Shown here in pieces: positions 10,803 through 19,763 of a stretch of DNA of 64,000 nucleotides. The notes under the pieces were generated by a model. That model searched no databases. It had not been told where the DNA came from and saw nothing but the letters and a program-made list of their open reading frames with translations. The translations under genes were made by a program, and so were the position numbers. This DNA comes from Subtercola boreus (GTDB lineage: Bacteria > Actinomycetota > Actinomycetes > Actinomycetales > Microbacteriaceae), in the NCBI RefSeq assembly GCF_003399645.1, contig NZ_NBXD01000016.1, positions 1-64,000 on the forward strand. Reading direction: 5' to 3'. Position 1 is the stretch's first letter. Each line of letters begins with the position of its first letter.

Positions 10803-12116
10803 TCAAGGGCGCTTTCGTGACCAGGCTGCAGAGAGTGCAACCCAGAGGGGGGCCACCGATATTCCCTCGTCTTCTTCGAGCTGCGCCCTCGCGCGGCGCC
10901 TCGCTCGCACCAGAAAGAGCACTCCGAGCCCGATCACCACGTATTGCACTGCGAATGCCAGCTTGAAAGCGCCCACGTCATACAGGGAAGCGCTGAAGCC
11001 GACGTTGTGCAGAGCATCCAGAATCACCCCGATGAGGAACAGCATCACGAAGCTCGCCGTGAAGCCACCGACGTTCACCACGCCGTTCGCCGAGCCCAGC
11101 GTGTGCGGAGGGTTGAATGTGCGGGCGAAGTCGAAGCCGATGAGAGACCCGGGCCCGCCCGCGCCCATCGCGACCACGAGCAGCACCACCAGCCAGAGTG
11201 GTGGTGTGCCCGGCCAGACGAGAACGGCCGTCCACACGACGCCCAGCATCGCCACGATCCCGAGGACCAGGTTCGACCGTCGCGTCGGGAAGCGCGCGGT
11301 CAACAGTCCCAGGATCGGCCCCGACACGAGGCCGACGACCACGATCACGACCAGCAGCCCCGAGGCCAGGGTCGTACTGTAGCCGAGCGCCGAGACCATG
11401 AACGGAAACCCCCAGAACAGCGCGAAGACGGTGCCCGACGACTGCGTCACGAAGTGAGACCAGAAACCGAGCTGGGTGCCGGGCCGCCGAAGCGTCGGGC
11501 CGAGGCGCTTCAGCACCACGCCGAGCGTCGGCTGTTCGGGCGCGGTCACCGAGGGGGGCCTGTCGCCAAGCACGAGCAGGCTCAGGATGAACGCCAGCAG
11601 CGCCACGGAGGCCGCCGACGTGAACGCCGCGCTCCAGCCCGCCTCGTGCAGGACGATGGCGAACGGGACCGCCGAGAGAATCTGGCCGATCGCCCCGAGG
11701 TTGCCCATCCACTGGGAGAGCTGCGGCACGATGCGCCCGCTGAACCACGAATTCACGAGGCGGATGACCGAGATGAAGATCGCGGAGTCGCCCGCCCCGA
11801 CGAGAACCCGGCCGATCACCGCGATGCCGATGTCGGTCGAGAACGCCAGGGTGAGCTGGCCCACGACCATGACGGCGGTGCCGACCACGATGAGCAGCTT
11901 CGGCCCCACCCGGTCGATGAGGATCCCGTTCGGAATCTGCAGTGCGGCGTAGACGATGAGCTGCACGACGGCGAGCGTCGAGAGGATCGCGGCCGAGGTG
12001 TAGTAGCGATCGGCGGCCGAGACCCCGGAGACCCCGAGCGAGCTGCGCTGCAGCACGGCGGCGATGTACGCCAGTGCGGCGACACCGAACACGAACCAGG
12101 ATCGTTTGGAGTTCAC
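10803..12116 (-). CDS. MFS transporter
   Basis: A 437-residue major facilitator superfamily permease with about 12 hydrophobic segments. The loop between helices 2 and 3 has the MFS signature form G-x-L-x-DR-x-G (GILIDRVGPK, about 64-73), and helix 4 has GRVLVGAGDSA. The substrate cannot be assigned. A GTG start at 12116 follows a TAAACT -10 box by 6 nt, with no ribosome site, so the mRNA is probably leaderless. The C-terminal tail is basic and cytoplasmic. It lies downstream of the PAC2 gene with a tandem 56-bp repeat between them. Confidence 0.85.
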   Translation of the reverse strand: MNSKRSWFVFGVAALAYIAAVLQRSSLGVSGVSAADRYYTSAAILSTLAVVQLIVYAALQIPNGILIDRVGPKLLIVVGTAVMVVGQLTLAFSTDIGIAVIGRVLVGAGDSAIFISVIRLVNSWFSGRIVPQLSQWMGNLGAIGQILSAVPFAIVLHEAGWSAAFTSAASVALLAFILSLLVLGDRPPSVTAPEQPTLGVVLKRLGPTLRRPGTQLGFWSHFVTQSSGTVFALFWGFPFMVSALGYSTTLASGLLVVIVVVGLVSGPILGLLTARFPTRRSNLVLGIVAMLGVVWTAVLVWPGTPPLWLVVLLVVAMGAGGPGSLIGFDFARTFNPPHTLGSANGVVNVGGFTASFVMLFLIGVILDALHNVGFSASLYDVGAFKLAFAVQYVVIGLGVLFLVRARRRARAQLEEDEGISVAPLWVALSAAWSRKRP

Positions 12117-12122
12117 CGGGAG

Positions 12123-12128
12123 AGTTTA
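12123..12128 (-). promoter_or_regulatory. -10 box of the MFS gene, leaderless arrangement
   Basis: TAAACT on the minus strand ends 6 nt before the GTG start at 12116. No Shine-Dalgarno sequence is present. Confidence 0.5.
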
Positions 12129-12133
12129 CCGGC

Positions 12134-12253
12134 GAACCCCGAGCTCCTACGGTGCGGCCCGAAGGGCCGACCATATATTCAGAGCCCGCGAACCCCGAGC
12201 TCCTACGGTGCGGCCCGAAGGGCCGACCATATATTCAGAGCCCGCCGAACCCC
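12134..12253. repeat. Tandem 56-bp repeat with internal palindrome
   Basis: Two copies, 12134-12189 and 12190-12245, are essentially identical, and a truncated third copy begins at about 12247. Each copy contains the GC-rich inverted repeat CGGCCCGAAGGGCCG and the AT-rich tail CCATATATTC. The stop codon of the PAC2 gene at 12235-12237 lies inside the second copy, so the array has grown at the 3' end of that gene. Confidence 0.85.
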
Positions 12254-13170
12254 GGCCCCGAGTCGTCGCCGCGCCGCTTGATGGCGAGGAAGTTCTCGAG
12301 CTCCGCCGCGATCTCGTCGGCCGAGGGCAGCTCGCCGTCTTCATCCGTCAGCGGCGACCGCAGCCCGGCATTCTCCATGTAACTGTCGTGTCGCTCCTCG
12401 AGCGTGCCGACCAGCTTCTCGAGCTCGGCGTTCGACTGGACCTGCTGGTCGATCTTGGTCAGGAACTCTCGCCCCTCCTCGCGCAGCCTGTCGGTGGGGA
12501 AGATCAGGCCGGTCGCTGCGCTGATGCTCTCGAGCGACGCCAGGGCGGCGAGCGGGTACTCCGTGTCGGCCAGATAGTGCGGAATGAGCAGCACGAACCC
12601 GGCCACCGGGTGACCGAGCTGCTGCAGCCGGTACTCCACGAGGTGCAGCGCATTGGAGGGCACCTGGGTGTGCGGCCGCCAGACCGACATGGCGTCGGTG
12701 AGCTCGACGCGGTTGCCACTCACCGTCACGCCGATTGCGCGCGTGTGCGGCACCGGCATGGGAATGGAGTGCACCCACGTCGTGGTCTTCGCCTGGAAAC
12801 GGTCGACCAGGTGCAGAACGGCGGCGGTGAACTGCTCCCAGCGGAAGTCGGGCTCGAACCCGTGCAGGAAGAGGAACTGCTGCCCCACCTCGTCGCTCAG
12901 CAGGTACAGCCTCAGGGTCTGTGGCTGGTAGTCGGTGAGGTGGTCCTGGTCGAAGTCGATGATGGGCCGGCGGGCCCGGTAGTCGAGCAGCGTGTCGTTG
13001 TCGAACTCGGCGACGACACGGTTGTTCAGCGTGTCGAGCAGGTAGTCGCCGAACTGGCTCACGGCCGCCCCGGCGTCGGTGAAGCCCGTCAGGGCAGCAA
13101 CCAGGGGCAGGCCCTCCGGGATCATCTCGACCTCGTCTGCCAGTTCGAACAACTCCGCCGGATCCTTCAT
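12235..13170 (-). CDS. PAC2-family protein
   Basis: A 311-residue member of the PAC2 family, which is named after the proteasome assembly chaperone 2 fold; its bacterial role is unknown and it is common in actinobacteria. The N-terminal core fits the family (LVAALTGFTDAGAAVSQ about 22-38, VTVSGNRVELTDAMSVWRP about 148-166). An alpha-helical, charged C-terminal part has a possible coiled coil around 240-270. The ATG at 13170 follows a TAGAGT -10 box by 6 nt, suggesting a leaderless mRNA divergent from pepA. The last codons overlap the 56-bp repeat array, so the C-terminus may be variable between strains. Confidence 0.8.
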   Translation of the reverse strand: MKDPAELFELADEVEMIPEGLPLVAALTGFTDAGAAVSQFGDYLLDTLNNRVVAEFDNDTLLDYRARRPIIDFDQDHLTDYQPQTLRLYLLSDEVGQQFLFLHGFEPDFRWEQFTAAVLHLVDRFQAKTTTWVHSIPMPVPHTRAIGVTVSGNRVELTDAMSVWRPHTQVPSNALHLVEYRLQQLGHPVAGFVLLIPHYLADTEYPLAALASLESISAATGLIFPTDRLREEGREFLTKIDQQVQSNAELEKLVGTLEERHDSYMENAGLRSPLTDEDGELPSADEIAAELENFLAIKRRGDDSGPGFGGL

Positions 13171-13176
13171 ACGTCC

Positions 13177-13182
13177 ACTCTA
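13177..13182 (-). promoter_or_regulatory. -10 box of the PAC2 gene, leaderless arrangement
   Basis: TAGAGT on the minus strand ends 6 nt before the ATG at 13170. Confidence 0.55.
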
Positions 13183-13249
13183 ATCTCGTCGTCTGACACC
13201 AGACCCTCGAACGATCCGCCTGTGGCGAACGCCGCGCGTAGCCGCGTCA

Positions 13250-13255
13250 TAGGGT
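13250..13255 (+). promoter_or_regulatory. -10 box of pepA, leaderless arrangement
   Basis: TAGGGT ends 7 nt before the ATG at 13263. No ribosome site is seen. Confidence 0.5.
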
Positions 13256-13262
13256 TGAACGT

Positions 13263-14768
13263 ATGAGTCTCCCCGATATCTCCCTCACCCAGACGACCCC
13301 CGCTGAGATCGACGCCGATGCCCTCGTGCTGGCCACCGCGAAGATCGACGAGACGGTGGTGATCATCGGCGGGGAAGCCCTGCCGGAGGAGGCACGGGCC
13401 GCCCTCGAGGCGATGTTCGCGGGCCTCGGCCACGGCGGCAAGAAAGACGAGGTGCAGCGCGTCGGGCCCATCACGGGCATCCGTTCGCCCGTCGTCATCC
13501 TCACCGGTCTCGGCCAGAGTGACCAGACCCCGGATGCCCTGCGGTACGCCGCCGGAGCAGCCACCCGCCGCGTGCGGGGCCTCGAGACTGTCGCGCTGGG
13601 CCTGCCCGTGACCAGCGTCGCCGATGCTCGCGCCGTGCTCGAGGGAGCGGCCATGGGTGCCTACGACTACACCGAGTACCGGCACTCGACGCTCGAGGGT
13701 CGCCAGGCCGGCGCATCCTCCCTCGTGTTGAGCTCGGCCCTCGAAGGAGCCGATACCGCGATCGCACCCGCACTCGAGACCGCTCGCGCCGTGGCCCTGG
13801 TGCGCGATCTGGTGAACGCGGCCCCGCTCGACCTGTACCCGGCGACGCTCGTCGAGCGGGCCGAGGCCGCCGCCCGGAGCCTTCCGGTCACGCTCAGGGT
13901 GTGGAACGAGGAGGCGCTCGAGGCGGAGGGGTTCGGCGGCATCCTCGGCGTCGGGCAGGGCTCGACGAGAGGCCCGCGACTGGTGCGCGTCTCGTACGAG
14001 CCGAGCGGGGCATCCCGACACCTCGCCCTGGTCGGCAAAGGCATCACCTTCGACTCCGGCGGACTCTCGCTGAAGCCGCCGGCGTCGATGATCGGAATGA
14101 AGAACGACATGACGGGGGCTGCGACCGTGCTGGCCGTGGCGCTCGCCGCCGCGGCGCTCGCCCTTCCGGTGCGCGTCACCGCCTGGCTCTGCATCGCCGA
14201 GAACATGCCCTCGGGCTCCGCGATCCGCCCCGGCGACGTGCTCAAGATCTACGGCGGCAAGACCGTCGAGGTGCTGAACACCGACGCCGAGGGGCGCCTG
14301 GTTCTGGCCGACGGGCTCGTGGCCGCCAGCGAGGAGCAGCCCGACGCGATCATCGACGTGGCGACCCTGACCGGGGCGCAGGTGACGGCGCTCGGCAACC
14401 GGTACGTCGGAGTCATGGGTGACGGCGAACTGGTCGCACAGGTGCTCGCGTCGGCGACAGCCACGTCGGAGACGCTCTGGCACATGCCGATGCCGGCGGA
14501 GCTCCGGCCCCTGCTGAACTCGGACATCGCCGACCTGCAGAACATGAGGCCCGGCAACACCGCGGGCGGCATGCTCATCGCGGCGATCTTCCTCCGGGAG
14601 TTCGTTGGCGACAGGGCCGACGGCACCGGCAGCATCCCGTGGGCGCACCTCGACATCGCCGGGCCCGCCGTCAACGGCGGCGAGGGATACGGGTTCACGG
14701 GCAAGGGGCCGACCGGCGTGACCGTTCGCACCCTGCTCGACCTCGCGGAACGGATGTCTGCGGAGTGA
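13263..14768 (+). CDS. pepA: Leucyl aminopeptidase (M17)
   Basis: A cytosolic two-metal aminopeptidase that removes N-terminal residues from peptides. The 501-residue length is normal. The N-terminal macro-like domain covers about 1-170 and the peptidase domain about 180-495. Metal and catalytic motifs are present: VGKGITFDSGGLSLKP (the Lys and Asp ligands), MKNDMTGAATVL and the M17 signature NTDAEGRLVLADGL (from about residue 339). The start follows a -10 box directly, as in several neighbours. It is followed after about 100 nt by lpd, but a shared transcript is not shown. Confidence 0.93.
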   Translation: MSLPDISLTQTTPAEIDADALVLATAKIDETVVIIGGEALPEEARAALEAMFAGLGHGGKKDEVQRVGPITGIRSPVVILTGLGQSDQTPDALRYAAGAATRRVRGLETVALGLPVTSVADARAVLEGAAMGAYDYTEYRHSTLEGRQAGASSLVLSSALEGADTAIAPALETARAVALVRDLVNAAPLDLYPATLVERAEAAARSLPVTLRVWNEEALEAEGFGGILGVGQGSTRGPRLVRVSYEPSGASRHLALVGKGITFDSGGLSLKPPASMIGMKNDMTGAATVLAVALAAAALALPVRVTAWLCIAENMPSGSAIRPGDVLKIYGGKTVEVLNTDAEGRLVLADGLVAASEEQPDAIIDVATLTGAQVTALGNRYVGVMGDGELVAQVLASATATSETLWHMPMPAELRPLLNSDIADLQNMRPGNTAGGMLIAAIFLREFVGDRADGTGSIPWAHLDIAGPAVNGGEGYGFTGKGPTGVTVRTLLDLAERMSAE

Positions 14769-14870
14769 CTCGTAGTAGGCTCGGGGGGGCGAAAAAAGTA
14801 GCTCGCCATCAAGACACCTGCCCATCCGCGGGTGCAGTCACCATGCTCGATGCATAAGGGAGTCTCTCAA

Positions 14871-16244
14871 GTGTCGGAAACCGATTTTGACATCGTCGTC
14901 CTCGGCGGCGGGAGCGGTGGCTACGCAGCCGCTCTTCGCGCCAGCCAGCTCGGCTTCACCGTTGCGCTGATCGAGAAAGACAAGCTCGGCGGCACGTGCC
15001 TGCACCGAGGGTGCATCCCGACCAAGGCGTTGCTGCACTCGGCAGAGGTGGCCGACGTGTCGCGCGAGTCGGCGAAGTACGGCGTGAAGACCACCTTCGA
15101 GGGCATCGACCTCGCCGCGGTCACGGCCTACCGCGAGGGCATCGTCTCCAGCAAGTTCAAGGGCCTGGAGGGGCTCATCAAGGCTCGCAAGATCACGGTG
15201 ATCCGGGGCGAGGGCAAGCTCGTCGCACCGAAGACCGTTCGGGTCGGCGACGACCTCTACACCGGCAAGAGCATGATCCTCGCCACCGGGTCGTACTCGC
15301 GCACCCTCCCCGGGCTCGAGATCGGCGGCCGGGTGATCACCAGCGAGACCGCTCTCGCGCTCGACTACATCCCGAAGAAGGTCGCCATCCTCGGCGGCGG
15401 CGTCATCGGAGTCGAATTCGCCAGCGTCTGGAAGTCGTTCGGCGCCGAGGTGTCGATCATCGAGGCGCTCCCCCACCTCGTTCCCAACGAAGAAGAGTCG
15501 ATCTCGAAGCAGTTCGAGCGCGCCTACCGCAAGCGCGGCATCGAGTTCTCGCTCGGCATCCGCTTCCAGAGCGTCACGCAGAATGACGAGGGTGTCGTCG
15601 TCACGCTCGAGAACGGCGCGACGGTCGAGGCCGACCTGCTGCTCGTGGCCGTCGGTCGCGGTCCGTCCACCGCCGGGCTCGGCTTCGAGGAGGCAGGAAT
15701 CACGATCGACCGCGGTTTCGTCATCACGAACGACCGTCTCGAGACGAACATCCCGGGCGTCTACGCCGTCGGCGACATCGTTCCCGGCCTGCAGCTCGCA
15801 CACCGCGGCTTCCAGCAGGGCATTTTCGTCGCCGAGGAGATCGGCGGGCTGAAGCCGCAGGTCGTCGAAGACGTCAACATCCCCAAGGTCACCTACTCCG
15901 AGCCCGAGGTCGCCTCGGTGGGCTACACCGAGGCGAAAGCCGTCGCGAAGTTCGGGGCCGACAAGGTCTCGGCGTACGACTACAACCTGGCCGGCAACGG
16001 CAAGAGCCACATCCTCGGCACCTCGGGTGTCGTCAAGGTCGTGCGGGTGAATGACGGCCCGGTCGTCGGCATCCACATGATCGGTGCCCGCGTCGGCGAA
16101 CTGATCGGCGAAGGCCAGCTCATCGTCAACTGGGAGGCCTACCCCGAAGACGTGGCGTCGCTCGTGCACGCCCACCCGACCCAGAACGAGGCACTCGGTG
16201 AGGCGCACATGGCGCTCGCCGGAAAGCCGTTGCACGCCATGTGA
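14871..16244 (+). CDS. lpdA: Dihydrolipoyl dehydrogenase (E3)
   Basis: FAD-dependent enzyme that reoxidises dihydrolipoamide in the 2-oxoacid dehydrogenase complexes, using NAD+. The GTG at 14871 gives 457 residues and is preceded by GGGAG; the frame is open to 14832. The FAD fold begins at VVLGGGSGG (about 9-17). The redox pair is Cys43-Cys48 in GGTCLHRGCIPTKAL. An NAD fold follows (AILGGGVIGVEF), then a second FAD motif (YAVGDIVPG), and the C-terminal His-Glu pair lies in HAHPTQNEALGE. The acyltransferase gene sits 105 nt downstream, so E3 and E2 are neighbours here. Confidence 0.95.
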   Translation: MSETDFDIVVLGGGSGGYAAALRASQLGFTVALIEKDKLGGTCLHRGCIPTKALLHSAEVADVSRESAKYGVKTTFEGIDLAAVTAYREGIVSSKFKGLEGLIKARKITVIRGEGKLVAPKTVRVGDDLYTGKSMILATGSYSRTLPGLEIGGRVITSETALALDYIPKKVAILGGGVIGVEFASVWKSFGAEVSIIEALPHLVPNEEESISKQFERAYRKRGIEFSLGIRFQSVTQNDEGVVVTLENGATVEADLLLVAVGRGPSTAGLGFEEAGITIDRGFVITNDRLETNIPGVYAVGDIVPGLQLAHRGFQQGIFVAEEIGGLKPQVVEDVNIPKVTYSEPEVASVGYTEAKAVAKFGADKVSAYDYNLAGNGKSHILGTSGVVKVVRVNDGPVVGIHMIGARVGELIGEGQLIVNWEAYPEDVASLVHAHPTQNEALGEAHMALAGKPLHAM

Positions 16245-16349
16245 GTGGCTTGCCCCAGCACGACCCGGCGATTGGGCTGCCCGCCTAAACTCGGTAACGA
16301 CACACTGAAAATGCAGAACTGAAACGTCTTTCGAAGAGGAGACAAACTG

Positions 16350-17948
16350 ATGAGCGAATCCGTCAACCTTCCGGCACTCGGCGAGAGTGTAACCGAGGGA
16401 ACGGTGACCCGCTGGCTCAAGAACGTGGGCGACCGCGTCGAAGTCGACGAGCCCTTACTCGAAGTCTCGACCGACAAAGTCGACACAGAGATCCCGTCTC
16501 CCATTGCCGGTGTGATCGAGCAGATCCTGGTTCAGGAAGACGAGACCGTCGAGGTCGGCACTCCTCTCGTGACGATCGGTGACGGCTCGGGTGCCGGTGC
16601 CGGTGCTGCCGAGCCCGAGGCGCCCGCCGAGGCTGAGCCCGCTGCTGCCGAGCCCGCTGCAGTTCCCGCTGAGACGGTTCCGGATGCTCCGGTGCAGGCC
16701 TCGACCGACGCCGCTGCTCCCGACGCCCCAGCCTCCTCCGGCGAGGTGCCGTCGACGGATGCTCCGACCGAGGCCCAGGCGCCGGCCCCCGCTGCGGCTC
16801 CCGCCGCGCCCGCGGCACCCGCCACCCCCGCGGCACCCGCCACCCCCGCTCCGGCCGCTGCTGCTCCCGCTTCGGCGGAGCCCATGCCTGCAGCGCCTGC
16901 CGCCCCGACCCCGTCGGCCGCCCCGGCGACGCCGGCACCGGCCGCTGCTACTGCCACCCCGGCTGCTGCTCCCGCCGCTGCTGCTGCTCCCGCCGCTGAA
17001 GCGTCCGGTAGCAACGCCGGGTACGTCACTCCTCTGGTTCGCAAGCTCGCGCACGACCAGGGCATCGATCTCGCAACCGTCACCGGTTCCGGTGTGGGTG
17101 GCCGCATCCGCAAGGAAGACGTGCAGGCTGCGGTCGAAGCGAAGGCTGCTGCCGCCGCGGCGTCCTCTGCGGCGCCCGCCGCCGGGGCCGCATCCGCTCC
17201 GGCTGCAGCCCCCGCCCCGCTTGAGACGTCGCCGCTTCGCGGCACGACCGTTCCGATGTCGCGCCTTCGCAAGGTCGTCGCCGAGCGTGCGGTCATCTCG
17301 ATGCAGACCAGCGCCCAGCTCACCAGCGTGGTCGAGGTCGACGTCACCAAGGTCGCCGCCTTCCGCGACCGGGTCAAGGGCGCGTTCGCCGAGAAGACCG
17401 GAACGAAGCTCTCGTTCCTCCCCTTCTTCGCGATGGCTGCCGCTGAGGCCCTGAAGGCCTACCCGATCGTCAACGCAACGATCGACGGTGACTCGATCGT
17501 CTACCCCGACCACGAGAACATCAGCATCGCTGTCGACACCGAGCGCGGACTGCTCACGCCTGTCGTGCGGAACGCCGGTGAGCTCGACCTCGCCGGTCTC
17601 GCTAAGGAGATCGCCGACCTCGCTGCCCGCACCCGCGACAACAAGCTGAAGCCCGACGAGCTCGGTGGCGGAACGTTCACGCTGACCAACACCGGTTCGC
17701 GCGGCGCGCTCTTCGACACGCCCATCGTGTTCCTTCCGCAGGTGGCCATCCTCGGTACCGGCATCGTCGCGAAGAAGCCTGTCGTCGTGACGGTCGACGG
17801 CTCCGATGCCATCGCGATCCGTTCGACGGTCTACCTCGCGCTGAGCTACGACCACCGCATCGTCGACGGTGCCGACGCCGCCCGCTTCCTCGTCGCGGTC
17901 AAGAACCGCCTCGAGGCCGGCGACTTCGCCGCCAGTCTCGGCATCTGA
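16350..17948 (+). CDS. sucB: Dihydrolipoamide acyltransferase (E2, succinyltransferase type)
   Basis: E2 core of a 2-oxoacid dehydrogenase complex, probably serving 2-oxoglutarate and perhaps pyruvate dehydrogenase. An N-terminal lipoyl domain (about 1-78) carries the lipoylated lysine in STDKVDTEI (Lys43). A long Ala/Pro linker (about 80-215) follows, then a peripheral subunit-binding domain (about 224-260, TPLVRKLA and GRIRKEDV). The catalytic domain spans about 295-532 and has the active-site [13 protein letters not shown] at about 501. The start has RBS GAGGAG. The single lipoyl domain and the linker are typical; the linker is unusually long at about 140 residues. Actinobacteria often share E2 between complexes, so the exact substrate is uncertain. 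Confidence 0.9.
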   Translation: MSESVNLPALGESVTEGTVTRWLKNVGDRVEVDEPLLEVSTDKVDTEIPSPIAGVIEQILVQEDETVEVGTPLVTIGDGSGAGAGAAEPEAPAEAEPAAAEPAAVPAETVPDAPVQASTDAAAPDAPASSGEVPSTDAPTEAQAPAPAAAPAAPAAPATPAAPATPAPAAAAPASAEPMPAAPAAPTPSAAPATPAPAAATATPAAAPAAAAAPAAEASGSNAGYVTPLVRKLAHDQGIDLATVTGSGVGGRIRKEDVQAAVEAKAAAAAASSAAPAAGAASAPAAAPAPLETSPLRGTTVPMSRLRKVVAERAVISMQTSAQLTSVVEVDVTKVAAFRDRVKGAFAEKTGTKLSFLPFFAMAAAEALKAYPIVNATIDGDSIVYPDHENISIAVDTERGLLTPVVRNAGELDLAGLAKEIADLAARTRDNKLKPDELGGGTFTLTNTGSRGALFDTPIVFLPQVAILGTGIVAKKPVVVTVDGSDAIAIRSTVYLALSYDHRIVDGADAARFLVAVKNRLEAGDFAASLGI

Positions 17949-18001
17949 GCAGCACCGGAACACGCGCAACGCTCGTCAGTGCGCCGGCGGTCGTAGCTCC
18001 C

Positions 18002-19621
18002 CTAAGCGGGAGTGAAGATCTCCCTGATGCGCCACCCGGCCTCGCCCTTTACCAGAAGGAGCGAGGCCGGTTCTCGTTCACCCGCGTGCTCCTCTCCGGC
18101 CGTACTCCCTGTCTCGGTGCCGGGTCCCGGCGAATCGGGGGGTAGAGCGGCGAAAGGCTGTGAGCCGGTGGGCGGCTGCGGTTCACCGGGCTCGCTCGCA
18201 GAAGTCTGTGCGTCGGGCGGCTGCGGGCTCGCGGCCTGCGCGGCAGCAGGCTCAGCCCTGAGGAGCGCACTCGCCCCGAGCGCCTGAACGAGTGTCAGCA
18301 CCCGGCCCTCCAAACGGTCAGGAGCCTGCGATACCTGCTCCCCCGAGGCCCGCAGCAGCGCGGCGACAGCGGCCTCGTCGACGGTGCGAGCCGCCGACCC
18401 CGCCTGATCGACTCCTGCCAGGCACGGGATCGACCTGGTTCGGAAGCACTGTGCCCGCGCCGCCAGAAGCGCAGCGCCTGCCGCTACCGGATCAGTGCCG
18501 ACACCTGCCGCCACGGTCGCCGCCGCACCGGGGCTCGACACCGTGGGTTTTGCGGCAGCCGCCCCAGGCGCCTCCGCCTCCGCCCCCGCCCCTGCCCCGG
18601 CCCCGGCCCCCGCTTGCGATGCCGCGCCAGCCCTCACCGTGGACGTCGGCGCGGTACCGGGAACGACAGGAGGAGCCGCAGGCGAGGGCCCGCCAGCCGC
18701 CTCACCCCGTGGCGGTACAGCGAGAAGCGATCCTGCGACCGCCACAGCGCACACCACCGCGGCGACGATCGCTGTGCGTGGTCGGAGGCCGCGACGCGCC
18801 CCACCGTGGCCGCCACGCTCGCGTTCCCTCCACCAGTCCCGTGCGAGCCCCGGCGCCGATTTCGCCACCTCGCGCACCCGCGACGACAGCGCACGCATCC
18901 GGGCCCGGGGCCGCGCCGCGTCGAGGTCTGCCCGCGCGCGTTCCTCCACCTCCGACCGGATTCCCGCCAGCACGGCAGAACCCTCCGCCGCCCAGTCATA
19001 GCGCTCCCCCGCCCCCGGCGGCCCGGCCCCCGGCAGCTTCCCCACCCCAAGCTCCCCCGCCCCCGGCGGCCCGGCCCCCGGCAGCTTCCCCACCCCAAGC
19101 GGCCCGGCCCCCGGCAGCACCACCGCCTCGGGCTCCGCCATCGCGAACAGCTGTTCCTCGGCTTCGCGGTAGAAGGGCTCCCGCCGCCCTCGTTGCAGCG
19201 CAGCCAGCTCCGCGACCAGGAAGACACCGCACCCCGGCACGGCAGGCTCGACGCGACCCAGCGTGAGCTGCGCCAACGAGACGAATTGGCGGGCATCGTC
19301 GAACACTGCCCGCCTGAACCGCGCCGAACCGCGCGACACCCCCGCGCCCTCCCCTGCGCCACCCCCCGCGCCAACCCCCGCGCCACCCCCCGCGCCCGCC
19401 CCTGCACCCCCCAGCTCGAACTCCTGCGCCCCCTCCCACCCGTCGAGCACGGCCCGCCCGACGGGATCGAAGAAGACCTCCGCGGCCGTGATGCGACCGT
19501 GGGTGCACCGCAGGTCGTGCAACTCCCGCAGGGCCTGCAGGATCGGCACGAGAATGGTCACCGCCTCGCCCGGGCGGAGGGATCGGCGAGCGAGCAGGGC
19601 GGCGAGGGTCAGGGAGTGCAC
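18002..19621 (-). CDS. Membrane-anchored protein with degenerate kinase C-lobe
   Basis: About 539 residues from a GTG at 19621; the start is uncertain and no good ribosome site was seen. Residues 18-66 look like a truncated protein-kinase C-lobe: VPILQALRELHD then THGRITAAEVFF in the place of the catalytic loop, with no catalytic Asp or Asn, and VLDGW instead of DFG. No N-lobe or P-loop is visible. Glycine-rich repeats follow at 71-94 and a duplicated 16-residue unit (GVGKLPGAGPPGAGEL) at about 176-206. One transmembrane helix lies at about 283-303. The outer part is Ala/Gly/Pro-rich and ends in a small folded segment (SLLLVKGEAGWRIREIF). It is probably a pseudokinase-type scaffold; function unknown. 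Confidence 0.6.
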   Translation of the reverse strand: MHSLTLAALLARRSLRPGEAVTILVPILQALRELHDLRCTHGRITAAEVFFDPVGRAVLDGWEGAQEFELGGAGAGAGGGAGVGAGGGAGEGAGVSRGSARFRRAVFDDARQFVSLAQLTLGRVEPAVPGCGVFLVAELAALQRGRREPFYREAEEQLFAMAEPEAVVLPGAGPLGVGKLPGAGPPGAGELGVGKLPGAGPPGAGERYDWAAEGSAVLAGIRSEVEERARADLDAARPRARMRALSSRVREVAKSAPGLARDWWRERERGGHGGARRGLRPRTAIVAAVVCAVAVAGSLLAVPPRGEAAGGPSPAAPPVVPGTAPTSTVRAGAASQAGAGAGAGAGAEAEAPGAAAAKPTVSSPGAAATVAAGVGTDPVAAGAALLAARAQCFRTRSIPCLAGVDQAGSAARTVDEAAVAALLRASGEQVSQAPDRLEGRVLTLVQALGASALLRAEPAAAQAASPQPPDAQTSASEPGEPQPPTGSQPFAALPPDSPGPGTETGSTAGEEHAGEREPASLLLVKGEAGWRIREIFTPA

Positions 19622-19751
19622 GAGAACGATGGTGCTGCACAACCGAGGAGCCGCGCATCCGGAACCACCGATCTGTGGAGAGTTCGCCCACAGCGCCACA
19701 AGTGGAGGAGAGGATGCCCACAACGGAGCAGCCACCGTGCGGCCGACTCGG

Positions 19752-19757
19752 TACCAT
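19752..19757 (+). promoter_or_regulatory. -10 box of the DUF4191 gene, leaderless arrangement
   Basis: TACCAT ends 6 nt before the ATG at 19764. Confidence 0.5.
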
Positions 19758-19763
19758 AGGGGT

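Noticed and set aside
12130-12250. CRISPR-like repeats
   Set aside because: The units are directly adjacent with no unique spacers, and no cas genes are present.
10944-12281. Long plus-strand reading frame, rich in Arg, Asp and His, opposite the MFS gene
   Set aside because: It mirrors the real minus-strand MFS gene and its composition is typical of an antisense frame in GC-rich DNA.
16800-17000. Ala/Pro repeats as a separate low-complexity gene or repeat element
   Set aside because: They are the normal flexible linker of the acyltransferase.
18614-19759. Plus-strand Arg/Pro-rich frames opposite the kinase-like protein
   Set aside because: No start signal or family; the minus-strand frame has a membrane helix and recognisable segments.
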